A DNA stretch of 64,000 bases from assembly GCA_028718605.1 (NCBI GenBank), contig JAQULM010000002.1, forward strand, positions 248,001-312,000. The letters run 5' to 3'. This DNA comes from Patescibacteria group bacterium. Its GTDB lineage: Bacteria > Patescibacteria > ABY1 > UBA10025 > JAHIVO01. Each line of letters starts with the position of its first letter. Within the stretch, counting starts at the first letter, position 1. The notes beneath the pieces are model-generated. The model was not told the DNA's origin and made no database searches. It worked only from the letters and a program-made list of their open reading frames with translations. This document shows positions 15,746 through 23,970 of this stretch, in pieces. A program made the translations under genes and the position numbers.

Positions 15746-18487
15746 CATTTCGCCCCAGCTCTTCCCGACTGACACGTCTGTCCTGATCGGCGCACGGAGC
15801 TTATGAACGGTGTCCATTTCCTCCGCGACAAACGTCCCGACCCGCCCAACATCCGCGTCCGGTACCTCAAACACCAGCTCGTCATGCACCTGCAGGATCA
15901 TCTTGGCCTTCGGGCACACCTGGGGCAGCTTCCGGTGGATATTAATCATGGCTATCTTCATGAGATCAGCGGCTGTGCCCTGTACCGGCATATTCACGGC
16001 CATGCGCTCTGCGGATGCGCGCACCTGCGGCATCGACGAGTTTATCTCCGGCAAATATCGCCGCCTGCCGAACAGTGTCTCGACATACTCCTGCTCGTGG
16101 GCAAGCGAGATAGTCTGCGCAAGGTACTCCTGAATCTCCGGATGCGCGTAGAAATATTTCTCGATAAACGCCCGCGCGCGCTCCCGCGTCATGTTTTTCC
16201 GCGACGCCAGGCCCCACGCTCCCATGCCGTACAGCACGCCAAAATTCACCTCTTTTGCCTCATAGCGCTGGGTGTCCGTCACCTCGGCAAGCGGAATGCC
16301 GTAGATATCCGCGGCAGTCCTGCGGTGGATGTCTTCGCCGTCCTGGAACGCCTTGATCATTTTCACGTCACCGGCAAGCGACGCAACAATCCGGAGCTCG
16401 ATCTGGGAATAGTCAGCTGATACGATCGAAAATCCTTTTTCGGCGATGAACGCATTCCTGATTTTCTTCCCGATTTCGGTCCTGATCGGAATATTTTGCA
16501 AATTCGGCTCAGACGATGATAAGCGGCCGGTCGCGGTCACGGTCTGGTTAAAACTTGTATGCACCCTGCCGGTTTTCGGATTCACCAGCTTTGGCAGCGC
16601 CTCGAGGTACGTTGATTGGAGCTTCGCGAGCTCCCGATTCTCAATGATAAGGGGGACGAGCGGATGTTTGTCTTTCAGCTTCTCGAGCTCCGCAGCTGCC
16701 GTGGATATGCCCGTCTTAGTCTTATGGATTCCTTCCGTGCTCACGCCCAGCTTTTCGAACAGCACGCCCTTGAGCTGGAGCGGCGAATTAATGTTAAACG
16801 TCGTCCCGGCCGTATCATAAATTTTCTTCTCGAGTGAAGCGAGTGCCGCTCCGATCTCCCGAGACATTGCCTGAAGATACTTCGAATCAATCTTGACGCC
16901 GTTCTGTTCGAGTGCGGCCAGCACCGGCACGAGCGGCATTTCAATTTTCTGCATCAGCGGCAGTAAATTCTTTTCCTCCAGCTCCGGCTTGAAATACCGG
17001 CACAGGCGGTAGGTATAGTCAGCGTCCTCGCACGAATACCATGAAATTTTCTCGACCGGCACCAGTTCCATGGAAATGGCCTGCTTGCCCTTGCCGATGA
17101 GGTCGGTGATCGGCTGCATGCGGTACCCGAACACTTCGAACGCGCAGTTATCGAGCCCATGCCCCCGAGAGCCAGGGTTCAGGAGGTATGAGGCGACCAT
17201 ACTGTCAAAGGCGACCGGCGCCACCGTAATGCCAGATTGGGCCAGTAATGCCATGTCGTATTTGATATTATGGCCAAACTTTTCGATTTTCGGATCCTCA
17301 AGAAGCGGCGTAAGAGTTTTCAACCAGTGGGAATGCGCATGCACATTGAGGTAAAAAGCCTTGCCGTCTTCCCAGCAAAAACTGATCCCGAGCAGCTTGG
17401 CGCGGAACGGATCAACACTCGTGGACTCAGTATCAACGGCGAATGCGTTGTGCGTTCGCGCCTCACCAAGAAAATCCGCGAATGCATCGTCGGAATCAAC
17501 CAACGTATAGGTCACGCCCTCATGCGTTGGTGTCGGCGCTTTCTCTCCCTGAACTGTGCCAGGGCGAGCGTCCGTTTTCATTTCCGTCATGGCAGCAGGC
17601 GATCCGGGCAATCGCGTGAGGAGGCTCTTGAACTGCAGCTCGCGGAATAAGTCAACCACTTCTTGCTCATTATATCCGCCGAGGGTGCATTGCTCAATCG
17701 TATACTCGAGTGGCACATTACGCACGATCGTTGCGAGGCGTTTGCTCATGAGCGCGTCCTTCTTGTGTTCCCGCAGAAGCTTCTGGTATCGCGGCGGGAC
17801 GGGCGTTTTTCCCGACGGCGCCTCCATCTTCCGGTAGATATTTTCGAGGCCGCCAAACTTCTTGAGCAGATCGATAGCGCCTTTTTCGCCAATGCCACGG
17901 ACGCCCGGAATGTTATCAGAGGGATCACCGGCGATTGCCTTGAGGTCAACCATCTGCTCTGGAGCAAGGCCGTACCGCTCAGCAAACGCTTTGATGTCAT
18001 ACGTGATAGTGTCAGAAACTCCTTTACGCAGCGTGTACACGGTTGTTTTGTCGCTGATGAGCTGGAATGTGTCTTTGTCGCCCGTAACAATCACCGTCTT
18101 GAGACCGCGCTTTTCGTTGTCGGCTGCGAGCGTGCCAATAATATCATCTGCTTCGAACCCGTCTTTCTCGAATACGCGGACGTGTAGCGCTCCGAGCGCT
18201 TGTTTTGCGATCGGAATCTGCGCATAGAATTCGTCCGGTGCGGCAACGCGTCCCGCTTTGTATTCTGCGTATTCCTCGTGCCTGAACGTTTTCTTTTTCT
18301 TGTCGAATGCGGCTGCAACGTATGCGGGCTTGAATTCCTTCAATACTTTGAAGAGTACGGTTAAAAAACCGTACACGGCGTTCACGAGCTGGCCCTTCTT
18401 GGTCGCGAGCGGCGGCAGCGCATGAAAGCTCCGGTGCAGCAACGCATTGGCGTCTATCACCACGAATGTCTTTGCGGTAGTCTTCAT
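15725..18487 (-). CDS. polA: DNA polymerase I
   Basis: 920 aa from the ATG at 18487; an upstream in-frame start at 18550 would add 21 residues unlike the family. Domains in order: 5'-3' exonuclease (about 1-300, VVIDANALLHRSFHALPP, GFEADDIIGTLA), 3'-5' proofreading exonuclease with its acidic residues still present (DTEST, GHNIKYD, HGLDNC), and family A polymerase with motif A (VSADYSQIELRI), motif B (RYEAKEVNFGVLYGMG) and motif C (QVHDELVFEVP). It fills gaps after excision repair and removes Okazaki primers. All three activities look intact. Confidence 0.97.
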   Translation of the reverse strand: MKTTAKTFVVIDANALLHRSFHALPPLATKKGQLVNAVYGFLTVLFKVLKEFKPAYVAAAFDKKKKTFRHEEYAEYKAGRVAAPDEFYAQIPIAKQALGALHVRVFEKDGFEADDIIGTLAADNEKRGLKTVIVTGDKDTFQLISDKTTVYTLRKGVSDTITYDIKAFAERYGLAPEQMVDLKAIAGDPSDNIPGVRGIGEKGAIDLLKKFGGLENIYRKMEAPSGKTPVPPRYQKLLREHKKDALMSKRLATIVRNVPLEYTIEQCTLGGYNEQEVVDLFRELQFKSLLTRLPGSPAAMTEMKTDARPGTVQGEKAPTPTHEGVTYTLVDSDDAFADFLGEARTHNAFAVDTESTSVDPFRAKLLGISFCWEDGKAFYLNVHAHSHWLKTLTPLLEDPKIEKFGHNIKYDMALLAQSGITVAPVAFDSMVASYLLNPGSRGHGLDNCAFEVFGYRMQPITDLIGKGKQAISMELVPVEKISWYSCEDADYTYRLCRYFKPELEEKNLLPLMQKIEMPLVPVLAALEQNGVKIDSKYLQAMSREIGAALASLEKKIYDTAGTTFNINSPLQLKGVLFEKLGVSTEGIHKTKTGISTAAAELEKLKDKHPLVPLIIENRELAKLQSTYLEALPKLVNPKTGRVHTSFNQTVTATGRLSSSEPNLQNIPIRTEIGKKIRNAFIAEKGFSIVSADYSQIELRIVASLAGDVKMIKAFQDGEDIHRRTAADIYGIPLAEVTDTQRYEAKEVNFGVLYGMGAWGLASRKNMTRERARAFIEKYFYAHPEIQEYLAQTISLAHEQEYVETLFGRRRYLPEINSSMPQVRASAERMAVNMPVQGTAADLMKIAMINIHRKLPQVCPKAKMILQVHDELVFEVPDADVGRVGTFVAEEMDTVHKLRAPIRTDVSVGKSWGEMKDLPVS

Positions 18488-18549
18488 ATATTTTATACTG
18501 GCGTTATTGTACCATTTTTTCTGCCCGCCGTCCCTGCGGACAAATCGCA

Positions 18550-18580
18550 TTGACAGTACGCATACGGCCTATGGTACACT
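18550..18580 (+). promoter_or_regulatory. Promoter of the RNA at 18587
   Basis: TTGACA at 18550-18555 and TGGTACACT (extended -10, 18572-18580) with a 19-nt spacer. No protein start follows; a string of hairpins and a terminator does. Confidence 0.55.
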
Positions 18581-18586
18581 TGAAGT

Positions 18587-18758
18587 ATAAAAGGGGGTGT
18601 TTGGTTGTCTCCCGATTCACTGAGAGGGGGAATCGAGAGTTCCTTCATCGGTTCGATGCCACAGATGGCATCGAAAGGTGCCACCAGGCACCGTAGTATC
18701 ATCGACCGGCCGCCACACGTTCTGAAGTATCTTGATTTTCAGCGGCCGGTCTTTTTTT
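18587..18758 (+). ncRNA. Candidate small RNA with four stem-loops and a terminator
   Basis: About 172 nt between a promoter and an intrinsic terminator, without an open frame. Stems: CGATTC/GAATCG (about 18613-18638), CGATGCC/GGCATCG (about 18653-18673), GGTGCC/GGCACC (about 18678-18693), and the terminator GACCGGCCGC (18704-18713)/GCGGCCGGTC (18742-18751) followed by T7. I do not recognise the family. It could be a free RNA or a premature-termination leader of the HD-domain gene at 18866, but that gene has its own promoter after the terminator. Confidence 0.55.
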
Positions 18759-18772
18759 ATTCCATCCAATGC

Positions 18773-18801
18773 TTGACAAATAATGAATTCTCCAATACTA
18801 T
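18773..18801 (+). promoter_or_regulatory. Promoter of the HD-domain gene
   Basis: TTGACA (18773-18778), 17-nt spacer, TACTAT (18796-18801). It lies 65 nt before the ATG at 18866, with AAGGAAA as ribosome site. Confidence 0.75.
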
Positions 18802-18865
18802 CACCTGATTTGCGTCACTCGCGTTTTTTGACAACATAACAACACGGAAAGAAAGGAAACTGCCA

Positions 18866-20263
18866 ATGGCATACGAAGAAGAAAGCCGGCGGCAGTTTAT
18901 TGTCGATCCGGCACACGTACGAAGGTCAAGTTTTGGCTTGCACCCTCGTTTCCACAAGACATTCGCTCGGGCGATGCGCGATGGCCGGCGGCTCCCCGTA
19001 GAAAAATGGGAAGCGCGCTATCAGCAGCCTATCGCAGCATACCGTGATCCACGGCATCCGTTTGTCTGCGTCCTGCCGCGTTCTGCGTTCTGCCAGTACG
19101 TCGACGACTGCGGCGACTGCATCGGTGGCACGCAAAGTCTGTGGTTCAGCTCCACGGACTTCTACGTCGATATGAGCGATAAACCGGGTGCGGTATTCGC
19201 CCAATTTCACCATCCGCTTTTCGAACGCTTATGGAGCGTATCAGAGCTCCAGTTCCTTGTCCCGCCTTATCCGACCGACAAGGAAGATGGTGAACTAGTA
19301 TTTATCACCCCTCCGTTCTCGCACTCTCGCGGTGAGCACTGCTTGCTCGCCGCTGCTATCGCGGAGGTGCTGCTGGCGCGGGCCGGATTTTCGACTGAGG
19401 AACGGGCGGCATTTGTCCTGGCTATGGGCTACCATGACATCGCCATGCCGGCTGGCGGCGATTCGGTCAAACGAGTATCCCCGGACGAGCTCGATGAGGA
19501 AAAAAACTTTGCCTCACTACTCGAACAAACCGGGCTCGCGGCTGCCTGGAAACAGCAATTCGGCTTCAGCCTGGACGCAGCGGCTGCCTGGGTGCGCAAT
19601 GAGGGAATGCTTGGCCTGCTGCTGGATATCATTGACAAGATATCCTACGTCTCCATGGACTGTTACTCACACGGGCTATTGTTCAATGGAAATGTGCGGA
19701 AGCACTGTTCCCGTCATCCGTTGTTTCTCGATGTGTGGCGGGACATCAGGTTCACCCCGGACCGGCAGCGCTTCGCCTTCCTCTATCCGGACCGGCTCTT
19801 CGACTTCCTTCTGGCGCGTGCGTACGAGTACCAGGAGTTGCTTTTCAACCCAGCTGCCCGGTTCCTCGACTTCCACTTGACGAACCTCGTCCGCCCGCTG
19901 TACGAAACGGGGAGAATAACCAAAGACCAGCTGCTCAGCTGGTCGGACGGCCAGCTCGAGTGCTGCCTTGAGGCTCACTATGGGGAAGCGGCGGTTCACC
20001 TCTCCGTCATCAATGCTGCTAACTACCAATGGCAGCGGTTTGATACGCAGGAAGAACTGATTGACTTCTGGGGGACGCTCGGCAAATCGTTCGATCATGT
20101 TGAAACGATTTCAGGATTCAACCCCAATCTTGAATGGCCGGTCTATGCCGCCAACGGCACCGACATCGTTCCTGCCCGCGAACGCCTTACGCCAGCTCAA
20201 ATCAGCGAGCTGGAAACTATTGTCAAGGCAACGCGCGGCAACTTTATCTACTGGCACACTTAA
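18866..20263 (+). CDS. HD-domain phosphohydrolase-like protein
   Basis: 465 aa, soluble. The central part carries an HD metal-dependent phosphohydrolase signature: His in SRGEH (about 157), the HD doublet in MGYHDIAMP (about 190-191), and a later Asp in DIIDKISYVSMD (about 254-263). HD proteins cleave phosphate esters, often of nucleotides, and the substrate here is unknown. The N-terminal 130 residues contain CQYVDDCGDC, which might bind metal; the C-terminal 150 residues are unassigned. It is a single-gene unit with a near-consensus promoter and an intrinsic terminator, between two candidate small RNAs. Confidence 0.75.
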   Translation: MAYEEESRRQFIVDPAHVRRSSFGLHPRFHKTFARAMRDGRRLPVEKWEARYQQPIAAYRDPRHPFVCVLPRSAFCQYVDDCGDCIGGTQSLWFSSTDFYVDMSDKPGAVFAQFHHPLFERLWSVSELQFLVPPYPTDKEDGELVFITPPFSHSRGEHCLLAAAIAEVLLARAGFSTEERAAFVLAMGYHDIAMPAGGDSVKRVSPDELDEEKNFASLLEQTGLAAAWKQQFGFSLDAAAAWVRNEGMLGLLLDIIDKISYVSMDCYSHGLLFNGNVRKHCSRHPLFLDVWRDIRFTPDRQRFAFLYPDRLFDFLLARAYEYQELLFNPAARFLDFHLTNLVRPLYETGRITKDQLLSWSDGQLECCLEAHYGEAAVHLSVINAANYQWQRFDTQEELIDFWGTLGKSFDHVETISGFNPNLEWPVYAANGTDIVPARERLTPAQISELETIVKATRGNFIYWHT

Positions 20264-20306
20264 AACCCCTTGACCAGCTTGCTGCCAAGTTGTGAAAGGG
20301 GTTTTA
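20262..20306 (+). terminator. Terminator of the HD-domain gene
   Basis: AAAACCCCTT pairs with AAGGGGTTTT across a 24-nt loop, starting at the stop codon and ending in TTTTATATT. Confidence 0.8.
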
Positions 20307-20322
20307 TATTACGCATTTCCGG

Positions 20323-20351
20323 TTGACAAACGCCCTTTTTTGCGCTATAAT
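20323..20351 (+). promoter_or_regulatory. Perfect consensus sigma-70 promoter
   Basis: TTGACA (20323-20328), exactly 17 nt, TATAAT (20346-20351). It is the only promoter in the window matching the consensus at all 12 positions. It faces a hairpin RNA rather than a protein gene. Confidence 0.9.
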
Positions 20352-20357
20352 GGTAGT

Positions 20358-20470
20358 AGAAAATAAAAAGCAAAAGCAAAAAAAGGCTCTTTTGCATCAG
20401 GGGACAATCACTTACTCTCGATCCGTCACGCGCATGGCGGCCGGAAGCAAGTGATTGTCCCCGTTTTTTT
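20358..20470 (+). ncRNA. Small RNA, about 113 nt, ending in a 14-bp hairpin
   Basis: The predicted transcript begins with an A-rich segment and a GCAAAAG/CTTTTGC stem. It then has a perfect 14-bp stem GGGGACAATCACTT (20400-20413) with AAGTGATTGTCCCC (20449-20462), enclosing a 35-nt GC-rich loop, and ends in GTTTTTTT. The loop contains CCGGAAGC, reminiscent of an SRP RNA tetraloop, but the rest of the SRP motif is missing. The arm GGGGACAATCACT also resembles palindromes associated with REP/RAYT elements in other bacteria. The strong promoter and terminator make transcription likely; function is unknown. Confidence 0.7.
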
Positions 20471-20474
20471 GCAT

Positions 20475-20514
20475 ATAAAAGAAACGGGCGCCGACGACTA
20501 GCATCGGTGCCCGT
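20475..20514 (-). terminator. Terminator of the 161-aa minus-strand gene
   Basis: ACGGGCGCCGACG (20484-20496) pairs with CATCGGTGCCCGT (20502-20514) with one GU pair. On the minus strand it is followed by TTCTTTTAT. Confidence 0.75.
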
Positions 20515-20560
20515 AATTGTCTTGATAAGGCAGCAAAACATCCAGCATTGAACGAGTCGA

Positions 20561-21046
20561 TTACGCGATACTCATCTGTATCGCCAGTGAGACGTGCAGC
20601 GCGAAATGACTAGTGCATGCCGCAATGCCAACATCCGACCGGGATAATGAATTGGCAACGTCCAGAACCGCATCAATCGTTGATTCAAGCGTTGCTACCG
20701 TCAGCGTCGGAACATGCTGCGACACCACCATGCCGCAGGGAAGATAGTTGTCCTGGACATCATTGACCGCTGCATGATAGGCAATCGCCATCATGCCTAC
20801 CTCGAGCAGAAGCTGTTCCCTTCTCGGATCCCGGAAGCCTACTCGGTCAAACACTGAGCTGAGATTGGAAAGTCCCAGATTCAATGCCGTACCGAATTCT
20901 TCAATGAGTGAATTCCCGCCGAATGCGCCTCCGATCGCAGTACTCAGTTCGGTAGCTGGTGCCTCCGCACACTTCCTTGACATCCGGCCGCATAGAATAT
21001 TGACGAGTTGGCTGCCAGATAGATTTACCTCATTGGTACAATCCAT
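20561..21046 (-). CDS. Hypothetical protein, 161 aa
   Basis: Unknown, soluble, predominantly helical, with five cysteines spread through the chain (including MDCTNE at the start and IAACTSHF near the end). No signal peptide or transmembrane segment. AGGAAGGAGAG lies 5-15 nt upstream of the ATG, a strong ribosome site. It is monocistronic, with its own terminator 46 nt past the stop. Nothing in the neighbourhood gives its role away. Confidence 0.7.
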   Translation of the reverse strand: MDCTNEVNLSGSQLVNILCGRMSRKCAEAPATELSTAIGGAFGGNSLIEEFGTALNLGLSNLSSVFDRVGFRDPRREQLLLEVGMMAIAYHAAVNDVQDNYLPCGMVVSQHVPTLTVATLESTIDAVLDVANSLSRSDVGIAACTSHFALHVSLAIQMSIA

Positions 21047-21226
21047 GTACTCTCCTTCCTGCGCTCCACGCAGGGATATGAAAGGTTGATATGGTTAAGG
21101 ACAATTTTTATGTCGGTTTACTATAACTGCGCAGTATACCGAAAAAAAAGATGCCTGTCAAGCCGCGCATTGGGGGAACGCAAAAACGCCGGCCTTACAA
21201 AGACTGGCGTTTCTGTTTTTAATGAG

Positions 21227-23707
21227 TTACTCAGTTTTAATTATCGTGTAGTCAGTGCCCGAATCTCCCGGCGCGAGCTTCAGCGACTTCACCTCATCCA
21301 ACGTGTCGAGGCTGTGCGCCTTGAGGTACTTGTCCGAAAGCGTATATAGCACTGAATCGATGTACAAGCTGCGCTTCACGCTCGTACCGTAGTACGAGTA
21401 GCCCCAGTAGTACTTCGAATCCGAATCGTCCGCAGACCCATCCGAATGGTCGATCTGCTTGCGCAGCTCAAACCCCGTCGGTGTCACCTTGAACACCATG
21501 GCGCCATTGGTGTACGTCCGTTCGTACGACCCGGCGACGAGCTCCTTGCTCAGCGTCACCGGCACGACGAGGAGGTTCTTTTCTTTATCAAAGAGGAATG
21601 CCTTGTGGTCATTGAGTGCAATCGAATCGCTGCCGGCGTCGCCCATCTCGTACGTGTCGACCTCTTTCATGTTTGCAACATCAGCTACATCATAAAGCGA
21701 CAGTTTCAATCCCTGCACTTGTCCGCTCTCGGTCGCCTGTTTGCCGAGGCCGATGAGCAGCGTGTCGCTGTACGGATGCAGGTATGACGAGAAACCAGGC
21801 ACCTTGAGCTCGCCGAGGAGCTTCGGATTCTTCGGATCCTGGAGGTCGATCGCGAATAGGGGGTCGGTCTGTCGGAACGTCACGAGGTACACACGGTTCT
21901 GCATGAACCGCGCTGAGTAAATCTGCTCGCCTTTCGCAAGTTCTTCAACCGAACCAACGACTTTTAGATTTTTATCAAGCACATACACATTGCTGTACGA
22001 ATCACTGTCCGAGCCGACAGTGGCGACGTCTTCTGCCATAACCATGCTCGACAACCAGCTCCTGCCTTTGGTCGTCGCGATGCGGAAATAATCGCCGCTC
22101 TCATCCATGGAAAACTGGTTCAGCACATGGCCGGTCACTTCCCCACTACCTTTATACTCAAGTTCGCCGTCCTTCAGCGCAATCTTATGTATCACGGTTT
22201 TTTCAAGCTCTTTCGAAATATCCTCATACACTTGCTTCACTTTTGCGCTGATCTGTTCCTGCAATGCGGTCTGTTCGTCGTCTGACAGCTGCTCAAGATA
22301 CCTGCTCAATATTGTGTAAATTTTCATGACCTTCTCTTCCTGCGACAGGATGCGGTCTGAAACCGCTTCGATCTCCCTGATCCGCGCCTGTTCCCGCTCG
22401 CTCACTTTCTGCATGAGAACATCCCGGGACGCCTGCCACATCAGCTGGTATTCGCTCACGTACTTCGTATAGACGAGGTACATGTTCTCGAGTGATACGT
22501 ACATGTTCTCGCTCGATCCGGTCAAATACAGCTCCTTTGAAACTGCCGAATCCTTATCGGTGATGTCAACTGCACTGACGCTCGTGTACACGTAGTTATC
22601 GTACGGCGCATCGATATAGTAAATGTCCGGCAAGCTTTCCGTAGCGGTCGTGTCGATGTTCGCCGGAGACACTTTGCCGCCGTCAATCATGAGCGGAATC
22701 GGATACTCGTCAGTCACGTACATCGTCGGCTCTGCTGTCACCAGATACACATAGTCGCCAATCATCCGGGAATTGACAAAGCTGCCCTCGAACGTGAGGT
22801 CGCGCACCTGCTCAGGATTCGCCGGGTCGGAGACGTCGAATACCTTCAGATACGTATACGAAGATTGCGGCCGTATGTCTTCAAAAAATGGTTTTTCTGA
22901 TATATTCGATTCGGTACCGTATATCACCAGGTTGTCGCCATTGATGTACAAATTGGTCGGAACCGAATCAAGGACGATTGTCGAAATGATCTTCGCGTCG
23001 CCGGCGGGATATGCTTTGATGACAAACACACTCGTTTCTGAAACTGTATAAACATACTCGCCGTCTGTTTTTACAATATCAGCCTCATCCACGCCTTCAA
23101 CTTGCACATTCGTCCTCGAATAGTCTTCTGACCCACTGCTTTTCTGCGGTGCGCTCAGGTCAGCCGTGCCGAGGCCGAATGTCGTACCCATATCCTCCTC
23201 AACCATGATATCAGACGTAAACGCACGAGTACCGCCATAATAACTGGAATATGAGCTCGGCTCATGATCAACAAGGAACGATCGGACCTGATCGAGATTT
23301 TCGAACTTGCCGATCGTTGACTGTGCGGCGAGCTGTGCCGACAGCGAACGTATATCAGTGCTGCCCGTCGTGATCCGGTTGCTGTTGTATCCCGATACCA
23401 GCGCATTTGAATTCCCGTTCGCGTTTCCTTCCCATGGGAATCCGTACTGGAATCCGGCATAGACAAGCGCGGCGCACACGACAACCGCGATCGCTCCCCC
23501 GACGAGCCAGGCCTTCCCTGAGGACGGCGTGGCATCGGGAACGAGCCGTCTTGCCTGGTGAATGTCCTCAGTGCGGTTCGTAATAATCGTTGCGTCAACC
23601 TGCTGTTTCGTCCAACCGCTCTTCATGAGATAGTCCCGGATCTCAGCATCGCTCCGCCCTTGGGCCCGTGCGGCGTCGATCCACTGCTCAATGTCTTTGC
23701 GAATCAT
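21227..23707 (-). CDS. Membrane-anchored protein with C-terminal secreted beta-propeller domain
   Basis: 826 aa. Residues 1-45 form a cytoplasmic helical domain (IEQWIDAARAQGRSDAEIRDYLMKSGW) of the kind that precedes many membrane anchors in Patescibacteria. A membrane span lies at about 68-88 (AWLVGGAIAVVVCAALVYAGF), then an Asn/Ser-rich linker. From about 170 on, the protein matches the secreted beta-propeller family distantly related to WD-40 (TNVQVEGVDEADIVKTDGEYVY is its hallmark), with a charged coiled-coil insertion around 430-510. The family is exported; its function is not established. It follows the ECF sigma/anti-sigma pair on the same strand after 263 nt and might belong to that regulon. 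Confidence 0.85.
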   Translation of the reverse strand: MIRKDIEQWIDAARAQGRSDAEIRDYLMKSGWTKQQVDATIITNRTEDIHQARRLVPDATPSSGKAWLVGGAIAVVVCAALVYAGFQYGFPWEGNANGNSNALVSGYNSNRITTGSTDIRSLSAQLAAQSTIGKFENLDQVRSFLVDHEPSSYSSYYGGTRAFTSDIMVEEDMGTTFGLGTADLSAPQKSSGSEDYSRTNVQVEGVDEADIVKTDGEYVYTVSETSVFVIKAYPAGDAKIISTIVLDSVPTNLYINGDNLVIYGTESNISEKPFFEDIRPQSSYTYLKVFDVSDPANPEQVRDLTFEGSFVNSRMIGDYVYLVTAEPTMYVTDEYPIPLMIDGGKVSPANIDTTATESLPDIYYIDAPYDNYVYTSVSAVDITDKDSAVSKELYLTGSSENMYVSLENMYLVYTKYVSEYQLMWQASRDVLMQKVSEREQARIREIEAVSDRILSQEEKVMKIYTILSRYLEQLSDDEQTALQEQISAKVKQVYEDISKELEKTVIHKIALKDGELEYKGSGEVTGHVLNQFSMDESGDYFRIATTKGRSWLSSMVMAEDVATVGSDSDSYSNVYVLDKNLKVVGSVEELAKGEQIYSARFMQNRVYLVTFRQTDPLFAIDLQDPKNPKLLGELKVPGFSSYLHPYSDTLLIGLGKQATESGQVQGLKLSLYDVADVANMKEVDTYEMGDAGSDSIALNDHKAFLFDKEKNLLVVPVTLSKELVAGSYERTYTNGAMVFKVTPTGFELRKQIDHSDGSADDSDSKYYWGYSYYGTSVKRSLYIDSVLYTLSDKYLKAHSLDTLDEVKSLKLAPGDSGTDYTIIKTE

Positions 23708-23970
23708 ATTGTTTCTATTGGTTAATAATTCTGACGGCCTCTCTCAGTATACGCTTTAAAAAATAAAAAGTGAACGAATTCAGCACTGCTCCGGCGAAGG
23801 CGCCACGCCGGAGCAACCGTTCTTCTCGGAACCCTTACCGACCCGTACGGAATGCGCAGCGACCGCCTTTACGCCGTTATAGTATATAACGAACGAAGCG
23901 CTCCTCAGTAACGCGGAAGGGAAGCGGCGTATGCCGCTTCCCTTGTCTTGTGGCAAATGGAAAATAAAAG
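23708..23970. other. Intergenic region with two GC hairpins
   Basis: No gene. Two hairpins: GCTCCGGCG/CGCCGGAGC-like pairing at about 23791-23818, and GGGAAGCGGC-GTAT-GCCGCTTCCC at about 23921-23944. The second lies 27 nt past the stop of the anti-sigma-like gene and is probably its terminator, although a clear T-run is missing. Confidence 0.5.

Noticed and set aside
20400..20462. SRP (4.5S) RNA
   Set aside because: CCGGAAGC recalls the SRP tip, but the flanking conserved helix 8 sequence is missing; kept as unknown small RNA.
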